From: Cruorifilaria tuberocauda
Lineage: Eukaryota; Nematoda; Chromadorea; Rhabditida; Onchocercidae
Reading direction: 5' to 3'
Assembly (NCBI GenBank): GCA_013365365.1
Contig: JABVXU010000586.1
Coordinates: 1 to 33,470, forward strand
DNA: 33,470 nucleotides
A model generated the notes under the pieces. The model was given only the letters and a program-made list of their open reading frames with translations. It did not search any database and was not told the origin of the DNA. Both the position numbers and the translations under genes were made by a program. Positions 11,501-22,270 of the stretch are shown here, piece by piece; within the stretch, counting starts at the first letter, position 1; each line of letters starts with the position of its first letter.

Positions 11501-13188
11501 ATCATTCTCTCCATCGAAATTTCTCAATGGATCAAACTTTATCCAACAATGCGGTACAATTTGACATCTTGAATTAGAAATAAGAATTTCTTATTTTCAA
11601 AGTTTTAAAATTCCATTAATTCATAATAAATTATAACATCTTCATTACTTTAACGGCTTAACAAATTGAAATCCATTATTGGCTACTCTTTATTGAGGAT
11701 TAATTTAATCAAATAATATTGGCCATTTTTGCATTTATAGATTTTTCATAATGTTATGAGCGAGATCCGCTTTGGCGTTGAATGTCAATCCTAGCTAAAA
11801 GCTAGTTGAAGACTAATAACCCACGTCCAAGCTGTTCCACTACTAATTGTCAAAGTTGAAGTATAAGTTGAAACGCTTTGGATACAGTGGGAGGGATAGC
11901 CTGTAGGTGTACTGGTTTTGAACAAAGTATTAAGGCGCAATATCATCCAATGTATAAAATTACATTTTAAATATTATAGCTCTCCCGTGTTACATTATTT
12001 ACCTTAGGAGAATGAAATGATACTTGCATTGGCGATTAGAACATGCACCATTGAATTACTCGAAACAGACCTAATACTTACTTGGATTCTGGTGGTCCGA
12101 ATATACTCTCTAAATCAGGAGCTGTTCCATCCATGACTTTTGTTGGATAATCACTAATTGTGCCACTAGAAGGTGTATCTCTGATACTGCAACGAAGTTG
12201 CGGTTGATTTTTTTCACCTTTGGATCCATTCACAACATTTGCTTTGGAGAATGTTTAGAGTTAGATATTTTCCAGTGCCGGTGTATCAAAATCGTGAAGG
12301 TTGACGTGGTATGGCCCTATCGCCGGGTAAGTAAAGATGTTAACATAGCAGAAAGTGAACTAGAGGAAGAAATATGGAAAAAAAAATGCGCTCACTTTGG
12401 TTGACGCTCCGACATTTTGTTTTTTCTTGATGTTGTTGCTTGTTCTCGCTTAAATTTCAACGTATATTCTTAACTGCATTTAATTAAAGCGTTGAGACAT
12501 TAAAAAATGAGAAGTTCTTACAACTTCAAAGTAAAAAGCAAAACAAAGAAACCTGCTGAAGTTCAGCATCGCTTAAATCATCTATAAATGAAACGGTTGA
12601 TTTCCTCACAGAAAAAAAATCGTCGATATTTTTTTTGTTCTTCTTCTAAAATGATATATATTAAAATTTGTCCAACAATATTTTTTTTTGACAAACTAAA
12701 AAAAATCATAAGTAAATAATCTTTTTTTTTTATTAATTCCAGAGATTTAGCAAGAAATATTGGCGTTATTGATCCTCATAAATTTCCTAACACCGGAGCA
12801 AAAAAGAAATAAACCTTCTCAGAATCACCGAGCAAATCATCAATATTCGAAAGACCTTTTCTTAATGCAACATTTTTTTTTCTCCCAAACAGTTTTTCAT
12901 CCATATTATCAATGTCCTAAAAATGACCATTGAAATAATTCTAAATAAAAGTAATGTATGGGATTTAAATCTAAAGATTGGTACCAATCAAAATTAATAT
13001 TTATATATTTCAGCAAACAATCGTTTCTTAAGCAGTTAATACTGATATGGTCATCTTCTCAGTAATAAAGTTAAGCGATATTAGTCAACATATAATGTTT
13101 TTTCTTCTTTTTTTAGTTTTGCTACGAAATGCTATAAACGTACTTTGAGCAAATTTGCAATATTATCGGAATCACTATCAACCGTCAT
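8513..13188 (-). CDS. Coiled-coil protein resembling FBF1 / DYF-19 (ciliary transition fibre)
   Basis: Exons in transcript order (high to low): 13188-13144, 12916-12815, 12645-12553, 12448-12396, 12186-12082, 11340-11185, 11089-10931, 10807-10700, 10628-10476, 10278-10173, 9796-9674, 9474-9319, 9209-9147, 9066-8944, 8763-8687, 8603-8513. All phases join, giving about 570 aa. The start MTVDSDSDNI and the acidic N-terminus (NIDDLLGDSE, FIDDLSDAEL) are followed by a polar linker. A long heptad-rich coiled coil runs from ~165 to 510 (for example EYDRMQRMGNEINRLNREIE and LRDQHDLIMRVMAAKSTLEA), then a ~55-residue tail ending ASEQSLNMQA. An acidic DDLLGD-type N-terminus plus a C-terminal coiled coil is the FBF1 layout. 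FBF1 (DYF-19 in C. elegans) sits on transition fibres at the cilium base and helps IFT particles enter. The family name rests on layout and remembered similarity, so another centrosomal coiled-coil protein is possible. The exon structure is much more secure than the name. Confidence 0.72.
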
Positions 13189-13196
13189 AGCAAACC

Positions 13197-13198
13197 CT
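13197..13198 (-). other. Candidate spliced-leader acceptor of the FBF1-like gene
   Basis: On the - strand GTGTAG ends at 13197, eight bases before the ATG at 13188. No donor-bearing upstream exon was found. This fits trans-splicing directly in front of the start codon. Confidence 0.4.
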
Positions 13199-13495
13199 AC
13201 ACGCTTGTTCAAAGATAAAATTTACTTTTACTTAACGTTTTGGCATAAACAGAGCTGAATCTGAAAGACCGTTATAAACAATTACTCTCTAAAATTCAAA
13301 TTTCGATGAGCAAATTACGAAAGAGATATTATTATTATTATCACGAAAAAGAGTAAAACGAAAGAGTAAGCAAAATAAGTGTTGTTTATCAAACAAATTT
13401 GGAGCAAAAAGAAGAAATGATTCGATTCTTATAGCGTTATACTGAGACTGGCTGTCATTCAGTAATGTATTACATAACAGAGGAATTCGAGCGAT

Positions 13496-13509
13496 ATCTC
13501 TATAGCAAC
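13496..13509. promoter_or_regulatory. Candidate X-box (RFX/DAF-19 site)
   Basis: ATCTCTATAGCAAC compared with the ciliary X-box consensus GTTNCC-AT-RGNAAC: the centre and right half (ATRGNAAC) match 8 of 8, the left half 3 of 6 (N counted as a match). It lies about 310 bases upstream of the FBF1-like ATG. A second imperfect element, GTTCCCGTGCCAAG, lies at 13526-13539 with a complete left half. Ciliary genes of nematodes are commonly driven by such sites, but short degenerate matches also arise by chance. Confidence 0.35.
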
Positions 13510-14011
13510 CACAATTTTGAATTCGGTTCCCGTGCCAAGGAGATTCTCTTTCATCGATTGATACTTTGACACTGATTGAAGTTCGTTGAAAAGTAATTGC
13601 AATCAACGAAATTTCCATACATGAAACAGAAATGTACAACCGTGGGATCATCAGAACTTTAAAAAAACCACGAATAGTGGAGCATTTATTTATTCAGTAT
13701 TAATGTAAGAATTTCAGAAACAGAATTTATTGCGCTACCTGTTTTCTTGGGCAGATCCGATTTCAGGTAAGGCAGTAAATAAGGAACGGAATAGTTGGGA
13801 AGGATGAGAGCATGACATATGACGTTAAATTAAAAATATCCTGTCATTTAGAGATTTTAAAGATATTCACCTATCTTTCCCAACTGGCAGCAATAAAATT
13901 CATGACATCACTCTTTCAAATTTATCGAATTTTTTTCGGGAGATGACAAAAACAAATATTCAAATGCAGATTAAACTGAATTTTTAAATATTTCGAAAAA
14001 TTGATAATTGC

Positions 14012-14013
14012 AG
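14012..14013 (+). other. Candidate spliced-leader acceptor of the Ig-domain gene
   Basis: ATTGCAG ends at 14013, 21 bases before the ATG at 14035, with no upstream coding exon visible. Confidence 0.4.
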
Positions 14014-14034
14014 AGAAAAGTCATTTGATGAGCA

Positions 14035-16295
14035 ATGGACGGTTGTTTACTTTTCGTTTTGTTCATTATCAAATTGTGCGCCGGTAATAAACAAGAAGTT
14101 CAGTCCTCTGTCAGAACCACCAATAGACTGTTAGGACGCTTGGATTTGTTAGAATGCGCGATGCTCGAACCTTCCGAATATGATAAACATGCAGCCAAAG
14201 GTTTATGTCCACCACTTCAGCCTACAAAGTTTGTTGCATCTCAGTCTGTCCTTGTCGTAATTTTACGTCGAATCCTGTAACTAAAATTTTTAAAACTTAA
14301 CGGTAAAATTCAATGAGATGCAAGAATATGAGAGGGGATGATTCATTTAAGCTCATATTTAAGAGTTTAACAAAACTACCATATCTCATGCTTCCGTTTT
14401 GCTATCAAGGAAATTGAGAGAATTGAATCAAAAAATTGTTTGTTAAAAAGCCAATCATTTACGAAAATCATAAATTCATACTATTATCTTATACCAATTT
14501 TAAATTCGTTATAAAATCACAGCGATATTTTTACAATTGAAAATAATTTCGAGATTAATGTCTAAGCTTGCAAATTAATGCGAAGTTGCAGGATTCAGAA
14601 GAAGACTGGAATTGAACTAAAGAAATATTTTGGAAAATTTCCTTGGTTGATGAAGAAAGAGAAAAAGGAAAAGAAAGACTGGTTAATGGAAAAAAGATTC
14701 ATAATGAAGGCAGTCTTTTTGGGAAAACAATCATTCTACCAATTGCGGTTACAAAGTGTCGATTCCGATTTCGAACTGATAGAAGGATTATTTTTGGTAT
14801 TGGTGTGTCCATCAAGGAGAATGGTAAAGGAAGTAAAAAATTTAATCTGTCCCATTTGTTTCTAAACATTCAGCACTTCTTGTGGGAATATGATTAAATG
14901 TTGGATAATTGTCGAGAAATACCATAAAATGAATCAAATATTAATATCTCGTTACTGTTTGCATTTACATGTTAGATCTTTCTTCAAGTTTGAAATTATC
15001 AGATCAGTATTTAAGAGTCGATTTGATAAACTAAAAAAATTATTTCCTGTGTTTCAAATTATTTGTTAAACAAGTTTGTCACTGTGTAGTGACAAACTTA
15101 TTTATTTGTTACATAAAGTCGATTCCTTCGTCTCCAATACTTGCTTAAAATATTTAAAATACTTATTTCTGTAGTACTCACAAATTCCAGTAACTTATTC
15201 AACTTATACCATTTGATTTATTCTTATTATAAGTTTACGTTAATTTGTTCTGAGGTGAAATGCATCTCTTCTTAAAAACTTCATCTTTACAATTCCAGCC
15301 AAACATTGAATGGTACTTGGATGGCTCACGAATAATTACTGATTCTCGATTATCTTGGAGGGTCAAGCTTACGCCGCTGAAATATCTTCAGGTCCGCCTT
15401 ATTTGAAAGTACTGAAAAAAAGGTGTCATAATAAACCATAAAATCATGAAAATTTCTCAGGTCTTATATTATTCTGTGAAAATTTAAAAATTTCACAGTT
15501 ATGAGAAATGGCAATATTTGTGATATTAAATTATATTAGATTTGGCCGCTGATGATAACTCGAGATGAGGGACGATATGAATGTTTCATTGATGGAAAAT
15601 CACATGGATCAATCACTATACATGTCATTTCTGTAGCGGTAAGTAGACTATAAGCAACTAATACTGAAAAAAATTTATCCCAAATTTTACTAAAAAACTA
15701 CAAAATAATTATAAGTTAAATGACCATTTAGTTTTCAGGAAGGACTTTGCCGAGGCACAGCTAATTACTTCATAACAATGATGCTTTCCATACCATTTGT
15801 TGCATTTGCAATTTTTTATCGGTAATTTTCAGCTTGTCGTTTTCAACTATAACGCAATTACATTTATAGTAAATCCTATTTTAATCTAGCACGTTGTTAA
15901 TCTCTACTTAAATCACAATAGAGAATTGAATAGCATTTATTATTTCTTTAAGTTTATTGCATCCACAACGTGAAGCAAAAGTGCTGAATAATTCTGTAAC
16001 TGATTTTTACGAGAAAATTCTGGATCTTACAACAAAGGAGATGAAGGTGATAATTCTGTTCTGCAGATTCTTATAAATTTTCATGAGGTATGATCTAAAT
16101 CTGCAAAAATTTAATTAATTTTGATGAAATCTGATGAAATGAAAGATGTAATTCTATGTTTCACAATAGATTTTAAAATGATCATTTCAGGGTCATATCA
16201 CCAAAACAATTTATAGAGATAAGGCAGAAATTAAGAAACAAGAAATCGAATCTATCTATTCATGCAAGAGAACTTTGAATGGTAAAATCGTTTAA
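14035..16295 (+). CDS. Single-pass membrane protein with one Ig-like domain
   Basis: Exons 14035-14256, 15299-15391, 15540-15638, 15739-15821, 15953-16046, 16191-16295; phases join to about 231 aa. Residues 1-17 form a signal peptide (MDGCLLFVLFIIKLCAG). The Ig-like part shows the core tryptophan in NIEWYLDGSR (W79) and the F-strand signature DEGRYEC (C120). The partner cysteine is less clear: C58 lies 21 residues before the tryptophan, C41 even further. Residues ~147-166 are one hydrophobic membrane segment (YFITMMLSIPFVAFAIFY), followed by a basic, polar cytoplasmic tail of ~65 residues ending in KRTLNGKIV. This architecture suggests a cell-surface adhesion or receptor protein like the small one-Ig proteins of nematodes, but I recognise no specific orthologue. 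The exon 1 donor (GTC|GTAATT) was chosen by phase and is the least certain border. The 1042-base first intron could hide an extra exon and contains a perfect hairpin. Confidence 0.68.
15072..15099. repeat. Perfect 12-bp inverted repeat with 4-base loop
   Basis: AAGTTTGTCACT (15072-15083), loop GTGT, then its exact reverse complement AGTGACAAACTT (15088-15099). It sits in the first intron of the Ig-domain gene. It would fold as a strong short hairpin in RNA of either strand, or may be a relic of a small inverted-repeat element. Confidence 0.9.
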
Positions 16296-17352
16296 TTTCA
16301 ACAATTCCATCAACACTACAAATACTTGTATCCTGAACTACTCTAGAGCTATCTTAGCAGGGAAAAGTATGAGAAATAATCGTGATATTGTGATGACGAT
16401 TTTGAATGCGGCAGAAATAAATCAACACAAAAATTATGAAACGAACGAACAGAAAATGAAAAAATGAAAATGAAAATTAATCAATGTTAAATCATTCAAT
16501 GCGATAGTTGATTGTGCTATAATAAATACAAACTCCCCAAAAATCCAAATTTTTCTTTTTGCTAATCTCGGACTTTTTAGTAACATTCATGCTATTTAGA
16601 TTTATCTTCCGATAATTTAGTAAAAGCATTGAATAATTTGCAACTCGCAGTTTTCTGCAGAAAGAATCATTTAAAGTTCCACTCACTTTAACTTAAAATG
16701 TCTGACGCGAGACTTTGGCTTTGGTTATACTGTCCAGATTGGGCTGACCTTTCTAATTATATCTGATTGAGGTCAGACGAATATCCTCTGATTTTCCATA
16801 GAAACATCTAACTTAATTCCGACCCTTCGATCCCAAATTTCTGATTCTAATGAATTAACGGAATGAGAGTCCGAAGATCGCGAATAAAATGTTATGCAAT
16901 TTCATGTCAATCGAATTGGTAAACATCAGAGGATAATTCAGTAAATGTGGTCTAACAAATAGATGATGGCATCTCTGTTACACCAAAAACTGGCCAACAA
17001 ATAAACTAGAGGTAAAAGCACAAGCTTACATCGCAAATTGTGTGATTATACGGTTAACGCGGGCAATTTCATTGTTAATACTTGAAGAAAATAAGCACCA
17101 AGCCGGACTAAAATTTGGTTAATATCCTTTCTATTGTGGTATTTTGATTTTTTGTAACAACTGTATATTGACGAGCTCTACACTGTATTGTGTGCTAAAC
17201 TTCTATTTTCTGAAGATACCATATGTGATTTCCTAATTTCGTTTATCATAATTACGTGAAACAGTATTCAGCATAGATCACTAATATGAAAAGATTCAAA
17301 AATACATCACAAGCTTATCATTATATTATATGTGTCGCGATGAGATCCAAAA
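16296..17352. other. Convergent intergenic region, no gene seen
   Basis: It lies between the 3' ends of the Ig-domain gene (+) and the sideroflexin gene (-). Apart from the poly(A) hexamer at 16416 it holds only short random frames. No exon, RNA gene or repeat could be supported. Confidence 0.55.
16416..16421 (+). terminator. Candidate poly(A) signal of the Ig-domain gene
   Basis: AATAAA on the + strand about 120 bases after the stop codon at 16293-16295, a typical nematode 3' UTR distance. Confidence 0.5.
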
Positions 17353-20262
17353 TCACAGTCCTTTATTGTAATACACACGTTCAGGTGGATTGCGCAGCTT
17401 ACTGATTTCATTTTGAACTTCTGGTTCCAAATATTTTGTTTCGATGGAACTTATCTGAGGAAAAATCGCGCAGCACAAGGGTGTTGCAAATGTTAGAATG
17501 ACACCGGCCATTAATGTTTGTATCGGAGCTGATACCCAAGGTCGCTTCTATAATATAACTTCAGGAATTTGAAAAAGATTATATATTTGACGATATTTGT
17601 GATTTGGAGTATATTTATTCAAGGATTTATGAGTTAAAAATTATTCTCAACTCTTCAGAATTCGGAAAATTCATTTCAACTACATAATTAAATAAAAAGG
17701 AAGATTGGCACGTGGAACTACAACCTTGCATCAGAGAAGAAATTTTATTCCAGCAAAATTTGCTGTTTACGAATTTTTACTGGATAAAACGTGATTAATC
17801 AAGATAAAACTAAGGCACTTTCAGAATTAAACCTCTTATACTTCTTTAGGTTTTATGTTACTTAGGTTTTATATATTACTTCAAGTTATATATATATATA
17901 TCTTTAGGTCTTATATATTACTTCAAGTTTTATATTATAAAAAAACGATAAATGTGGAATTTTACCTGATACCAATTCGTCTTCGCGATCTGATTCATCA
18001 GAACTGGTATACAAACTATAATAAATAATGACAGTAGTAATAATAAATGAAAAGTTTGTTGTCACTATTTGGATATGATATTTCGAATCATTCAAATTTG
18101 GTTATGGCTTCCATATACCGAAACATCACATAAAAATAGTGGAAGTATTTGACAAAGTACTTACAAAATGATGGAGTAGCCATTCCAATTCGGCTTATCG
18201 TGACATTTGCAATTGCTATTCGTGCTACTTTTTTACTAGTGCCCACTTTGTTACCATCTTCATCACTTAATACAATGCCATCTACCAATTCTCTGGAAGA
18301 AAATGCGTATGTTCAAAAACTCATCTTCAAAAACTACAATTGAAGTCAACTTGAAAGTATGAATATCATAAAAACTTATAGTAATCTAAAACAAGCTTAG
18401 CAGAAGGAGTAGCGAAGGAATATGAAATATTCCTATTGGGATTATTCATTCAGACAGAATATTTCACAATGTAATATTCACTAAATTTAATTTCTTATTA
18501 AATGAGAATGAACCTTTCGTATCTAACAATATTAACTAAAACGAATTCAGAAAACAAACTTGGACCGCATAAGAGGAATATTGATTGAATTTGCAATTGC
18601 AACGGCGAAAAATGGTACCATGCGTCCGACCAGCGGTGACATTGACTAAAATGATAATTGCACTTTCAAAGTTTTGAGAACTATCATAATCTTAGGTTAT
18701 GTTATAGGCTCAATAATTGCCGATTTATGCTTCGAATAGAAACATAAAATATGGAAAGATTACATAGGATGGAAGATAGCGTTCTTAAAACAGTTAATAT
18801 GATTAATGCGATTTTTACGAAAGATAAGATGCTGACAATTTCCAGTACTTGTATTTAGAAGATAACGCTTATGTGAAAAATAAAGAAACTACCATTCGAA
18901 AGACACAGACAGTTTTTATTAGGCTTTTAAATTCATGCATTCTTTGACGTTTTGAGTAATTGATAGAACTGAACTCACCTTCACCAGTGAATTTAGCCCT
19001 AACGCAGCAGTGACGGCAGCACTCGTTGCGCATAAATACGATGTTAAAAGTATTTTATTGGAAACGCTATCACCCGAACGGTTTGTATAATTAACAATTG
19101 CATTGAATGACTGGTTCAACCACTGCCAAAATATTACAGCGCTTGAAGACCTTAAATTCAAGTTTAATGTATTATTTAATTTCATTTATTTATGGTCCTG
19201 CGATACTCAAGGATTTTTTTGACTAGCAAGCCAAAATCTTTTGTTAGGGAAAGTAAATTCATAAATTTTCAACAGGAATTGAAATTTCACAATAGTGACT
19301 AACAAAGATCAACAGAGATTTCAGAACATGATTGGTCTTTTCTTTCCAGCTATGCCAATCGATTAACAAAAAAAAACGAAATGAACAATAACAGAAATAC
19401 TATAAGACTAATATTCAAAGATGTTGGTGCTGTTGATGCGATATGAGAGAAATTTCAGGAACTAATGCCTCCATTCACTATACATTAAATTTGTTTAGCT
19501 TGTGAAAAAACTTCAAAAATAAAACAAACTTATAGAACGTTAGCATGCCACCGGTCAGAAACATATTGCCAGGTACTTGGCAACTCATACGCCCTGGCAA
19601 AATCATAAGTTCATTTGTAACAGGATGGTAAGCAGAATCGAAGACGTGCTTCGCATGCCACAACTCATCAACCGTCAAATTCTCAGGCACTTTCCGTCCA
19701 TGTCTAAAATTTAGCATAATTGAATTCATTTCTTTCTCTTTCACATCTGTTTCAGAATCCTACATAATATCGTAAAAACACGAACAAAAATTTGTTATAG
19801 AATGATCGAAATCATGAACGAATCTGATATGACAAAATAAACATGAAAAAGTAAAAACCTAGGAAACTGCTATTTACTTCGCTTTTCAATTTAATCAATC
19901 AAACTAAAGTTCAAATTTGCTTAACATTCATCACATGTATCTTCAGTTATTTGTTCTTCCTGCTAAGTTAGAGGTTGTCATCTGCCTAGCTTTCGTATCA
20001 GTCATATTCGACCTACTTATATATAACTATGCAATGTTCGATAACTCGAATTTGACGTTCTTAATATAAATCAAGTTTCTAAGACATACTTATAATCCAG
20101 AACAATTTTTTTTGCTTCCTCCAGTCGTTTTCCTGGTATAAATAGATTCAACGGATTTGTAGTCACAAAAAAATGGCGAGCACGTCCTTCAAATGTTGAT
20201 TGATCCCATCGCGGTTTCGATATATCGGGTGGATGCTTCATTTGTGATACCAGTTCAGACAT
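17353..20262 (-). CDS. sfxn-1: Sideroflexin (mitochondrial serine/amino-acid transporter family)
   Basis: Exons in transcript order: 20262-20090, 19703-19530, 19150-18979, 18645-18560, 18292-18165, 18015-17966, 17547-17353. Phases join perfectly to 325 aa (human SFXN1 is 322). Diagnostic segments are all present: [17 protein letters not shown] (16-32), [37 protein letters not shown] (123-142), [20 protein letters not shown] with [38 protein letters not shown] and the C-terminus ERVYYNKGL. Sideroflexins are multi-pass inner-mitochondrial-membrane proteins; SFXN1 and SFXN3 import serine for one-carbon metabolism. The sequence is closer to the SFXN1/3 type than to SFXN4 or SFXN5 by these motifs, which is judgement rather than a computed tree. 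Residues around [10 protein letters not shown] diverge from the vertebrate AAPGMAIPPF stretch. The start is supported by an acceptor-like AG 15 bases upstream. Confidence 0.96.
17862..17929. repeat. Two-copy minisatellite, period 42, in a sideroflexin intron
   Basis: TTAGGTTTTATATATTACTT... at 17862-17887 recurs at 17904-17929 with one difference (T to C) over 26 bases. The copies are separated by a TA run. A further partial copy (TTAGGTTTTAT) begins near 17846. The array lies in the intron between exons 6 and 7. Confidence 0.8.
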
Positions 20263-20277
20263 TGTGCTTATTCGGAA

Positions 20278-20279
20278 CT
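20278..20279 (-). other. Candidate spliced-leader acceptor of the sideroflexin gene
   Basis: On the - strand AATTTAG ends at 20278, 15 bases before the ATG at 20262, with no preceding coding exon needed because the protein start matches the family. Confidence 0.5.
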
Positions 20280-22126
20280 AAATTAAATCAAATTATATTC
20301 AGCTTATCAAAATTCGCGAAAAGATAATTAAATGTTGAATATGTCTTCTCACATCATATTAATCTTTTAGTATTATATTAGTCTTTCAATATGTAACGTT
20401 GAAGAAAATGACTATTGATATTGAAAATGGATTACATGTAATTCAATAACTTATAATATAACACCGATATATTTGTTAGGTAAGAATTATCTAATACAGG
20501 CTATATCGATTTATCAAAATACTTCTTTCGACCTTACAATATTGAAGGAATAATATGAAATAAGAAGATGCATTCAATATTTGATTAGAATTAAGGGTGT
20601 ACCATGCTGAACTTGAATGGATATTATGACAATTTCAGCATCATACTTCCTCAAGACCAGAATGAAGATGCCATCGAAAATGGAAGGGTATGTGAGAAGA
20701 CAGACTGAAACTGATTCGGAAGAGAGGGATTTATCAAAGTTTGTGAACTCATCAACATGAAACGCTCAAGATAAAGGATTTCTCTCAAAATTTTAGCATA
20801 AATAGTATCTAGCTAATCTAACTAATCTAACTGAAGCACAGCTAGCAGAATAACCTTGTATATTAAAAAAATGAAAAAAATCATATGCAAGATTAAGCAA
20901 GAATCAAAGGATTATGGATTTAGCCTGAGTAAATCTACTGGAACTAGAAATGATACATTAACAACTAAGATATTCGAACTGAACAAAATTGGCACTTGCA
21001 CGGAAAAAATGTGATTCTGCTTGAGATCTTCTCATCCGATAAAACTTGCGAAGGATAAGTATGACTCATTAGTGAGAAAGAAAAGAACAAATTTTATGAT
21101 ACGAAAGTGGAGAAAAGAAACGGTGCAACGTTGAGGAGAATGACAAAAATAACGGCTATAACAAATCACTTCTGGTATAAATACCTGTTCAAAGAGAGAA
21201 TGAGAAATGAAATCCGAATGATGTTAATTTATAAACGATTGAATTCATTATGTGATTACGACATTCCGAGACTCAAACATATCACTCAATCCTTACAAAA
21301 TTTTGATCGGTGAAGTATAATCGATAATCAGAGAGTTCATTTCGAAAATGAATCTCTAAAAAACTCCTAATATACCTACAAAAAAGCAGCAGCAACTGCC
21401 GGCAGATAAAGATAACACGAATACTACCGGTGAACCTCTCTGTCCATCTGCTAACACATCTTCAAATAGCTAGCCCTATCATGAAGTTCTTCATTCTTGT
21501 TTTTTGTTTTACAAATGCATGAAATTCCTAACTCTGTTTCGATACTAGCTATAACCTACGGTGACGACAAAGTGGTTTTAATAATAACAAAAAAAAATCG
21601 TTTCGATTAGCTAATTAGATCCAAGAACTGCCGTATCCATAGGAATGTAGTTGAAAAAAAAAAAAAAATCTAATTTTACCGTAATACTTACCCAAATAAA
21701 AAGAAGTGGGAAGGTCTAATAATAATTTGAAATTTTAAGATCCCAATTTATAAATTGTATGACATAGTAGAATAATTCAGTCCTTCAGCCTCCCGATTTT
21801 TTACCAATTAAAAAAAACCCTAACAGCTTGAAGATTTAAAACACCTCATTACTTTAAAAAATTTCTGCCAAATATGTCAATTAGAGAAACGATAAAAAAA
21901 AACTTAAAATAAGCATGATACACAAGTATGGTTAGAAAAAATATGTTAAACGTAGGGCAGTAAATGCGGTTTTTTTACAGTCATTTTTTACGTAAAGGTA
22001 ACAAACATATGCAAGCTTGGGCGAAAACATAAATATGGATTAGTGGATTTATATAAAGATGGCTGGAACTACCAAATATTTGAAGACAAATAAGTTATCC
22101 TTTTCATAAAGTCCCAATTTGAGCAT

Positions 22127-22270
22127 TTATTTGACTGACAAGGCTAATACAATCAATACAAAGCATAGCACGCCAAAGGTAAGTAAAATTAGACATATGA
22201 ACTTTTTATACCAGTATTTCAATGCTTCAACACGTTTCGACAATCGAAATGTTGTGTCGTTAATCGGCAT
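22127..22270 (-). pseudogene. Short ORF resembling the C-terminal end of an R-SNARE (VAMP-like tail anchor)
   Basis: 47 codons starting MPINDTTFRLSKRVEALKYW. They give a short amphipathic helix, the juxtamembrane YWYKKF and a single hydrophobic segment (FICLILLTFGVLCFVLIVLA), ending three residues later. Against the VAMP C-terminus the phenylalanine, the serine three residues on, and the K-Y-W-x-K cluster at +10 to +14 fall at the same spacing. The rest of the SNARE motif is missing: an in-frame TGA lies six codons before the ATG with no AG between, so no ordinary upstream exon can be joined. It may be a decayed SNARE gene, a tiny tail-anchored protein, or chance. Confidence 0.3.

Larger units (their letters stand above)
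13189..14034. promoter_or_regulatory. Divergent promoter region between the FBF1-like and Ig-domain genes
   Basis: About 850 bases separate two start codons that point away from each other, so both promoters must lie here. A candidate RFX/DAF-19 X-box occurs at 13496-13509, with a weaker related element at 13526-13539. A 120-codon open frame on the - strand (13289-13651) has no recognisable domain or splice context and overlaps these sites, so I treat it as chance. Confidence 0.5.

Noticed and set aside
13289..13651. 120-codon open frame on the - strand upstream of the FBF1-like gene
   Set aside because: No domain, no splice context and a hydrophobic/Phe-rich, low-complexity composition. It lies in the divergent promoter region over the candidate X-box sites.
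14578..14897. Two overlapping Lys-rich + strand frames inside the Ig-gene intron
   Set aside because: They share the same DNA in different frames, lack family resemblance and do not join in phase to the flanking exons.
20604..20687. Start-like segment MLNLNGYYDNFSIILPQDQN followed by a good donor (AGG|GTATGT)
   Set aside because: No second exon in phase could be found in the following 1.5 kb, and the frame closes soon after the donor.
21107..21313. 68-codon basic + strand frame
   Set aside because: A/G-rich composition produces Lys/Arg/Met-rich peptides by chance; no homology, no splice sites.
21654..21668. 15-base A run as a possible retroposon tail
   Set aside because: No reverse-transcribed gene body or target-site duplication was seen around it; plain homopolymers are common in this AT-rich sequence.
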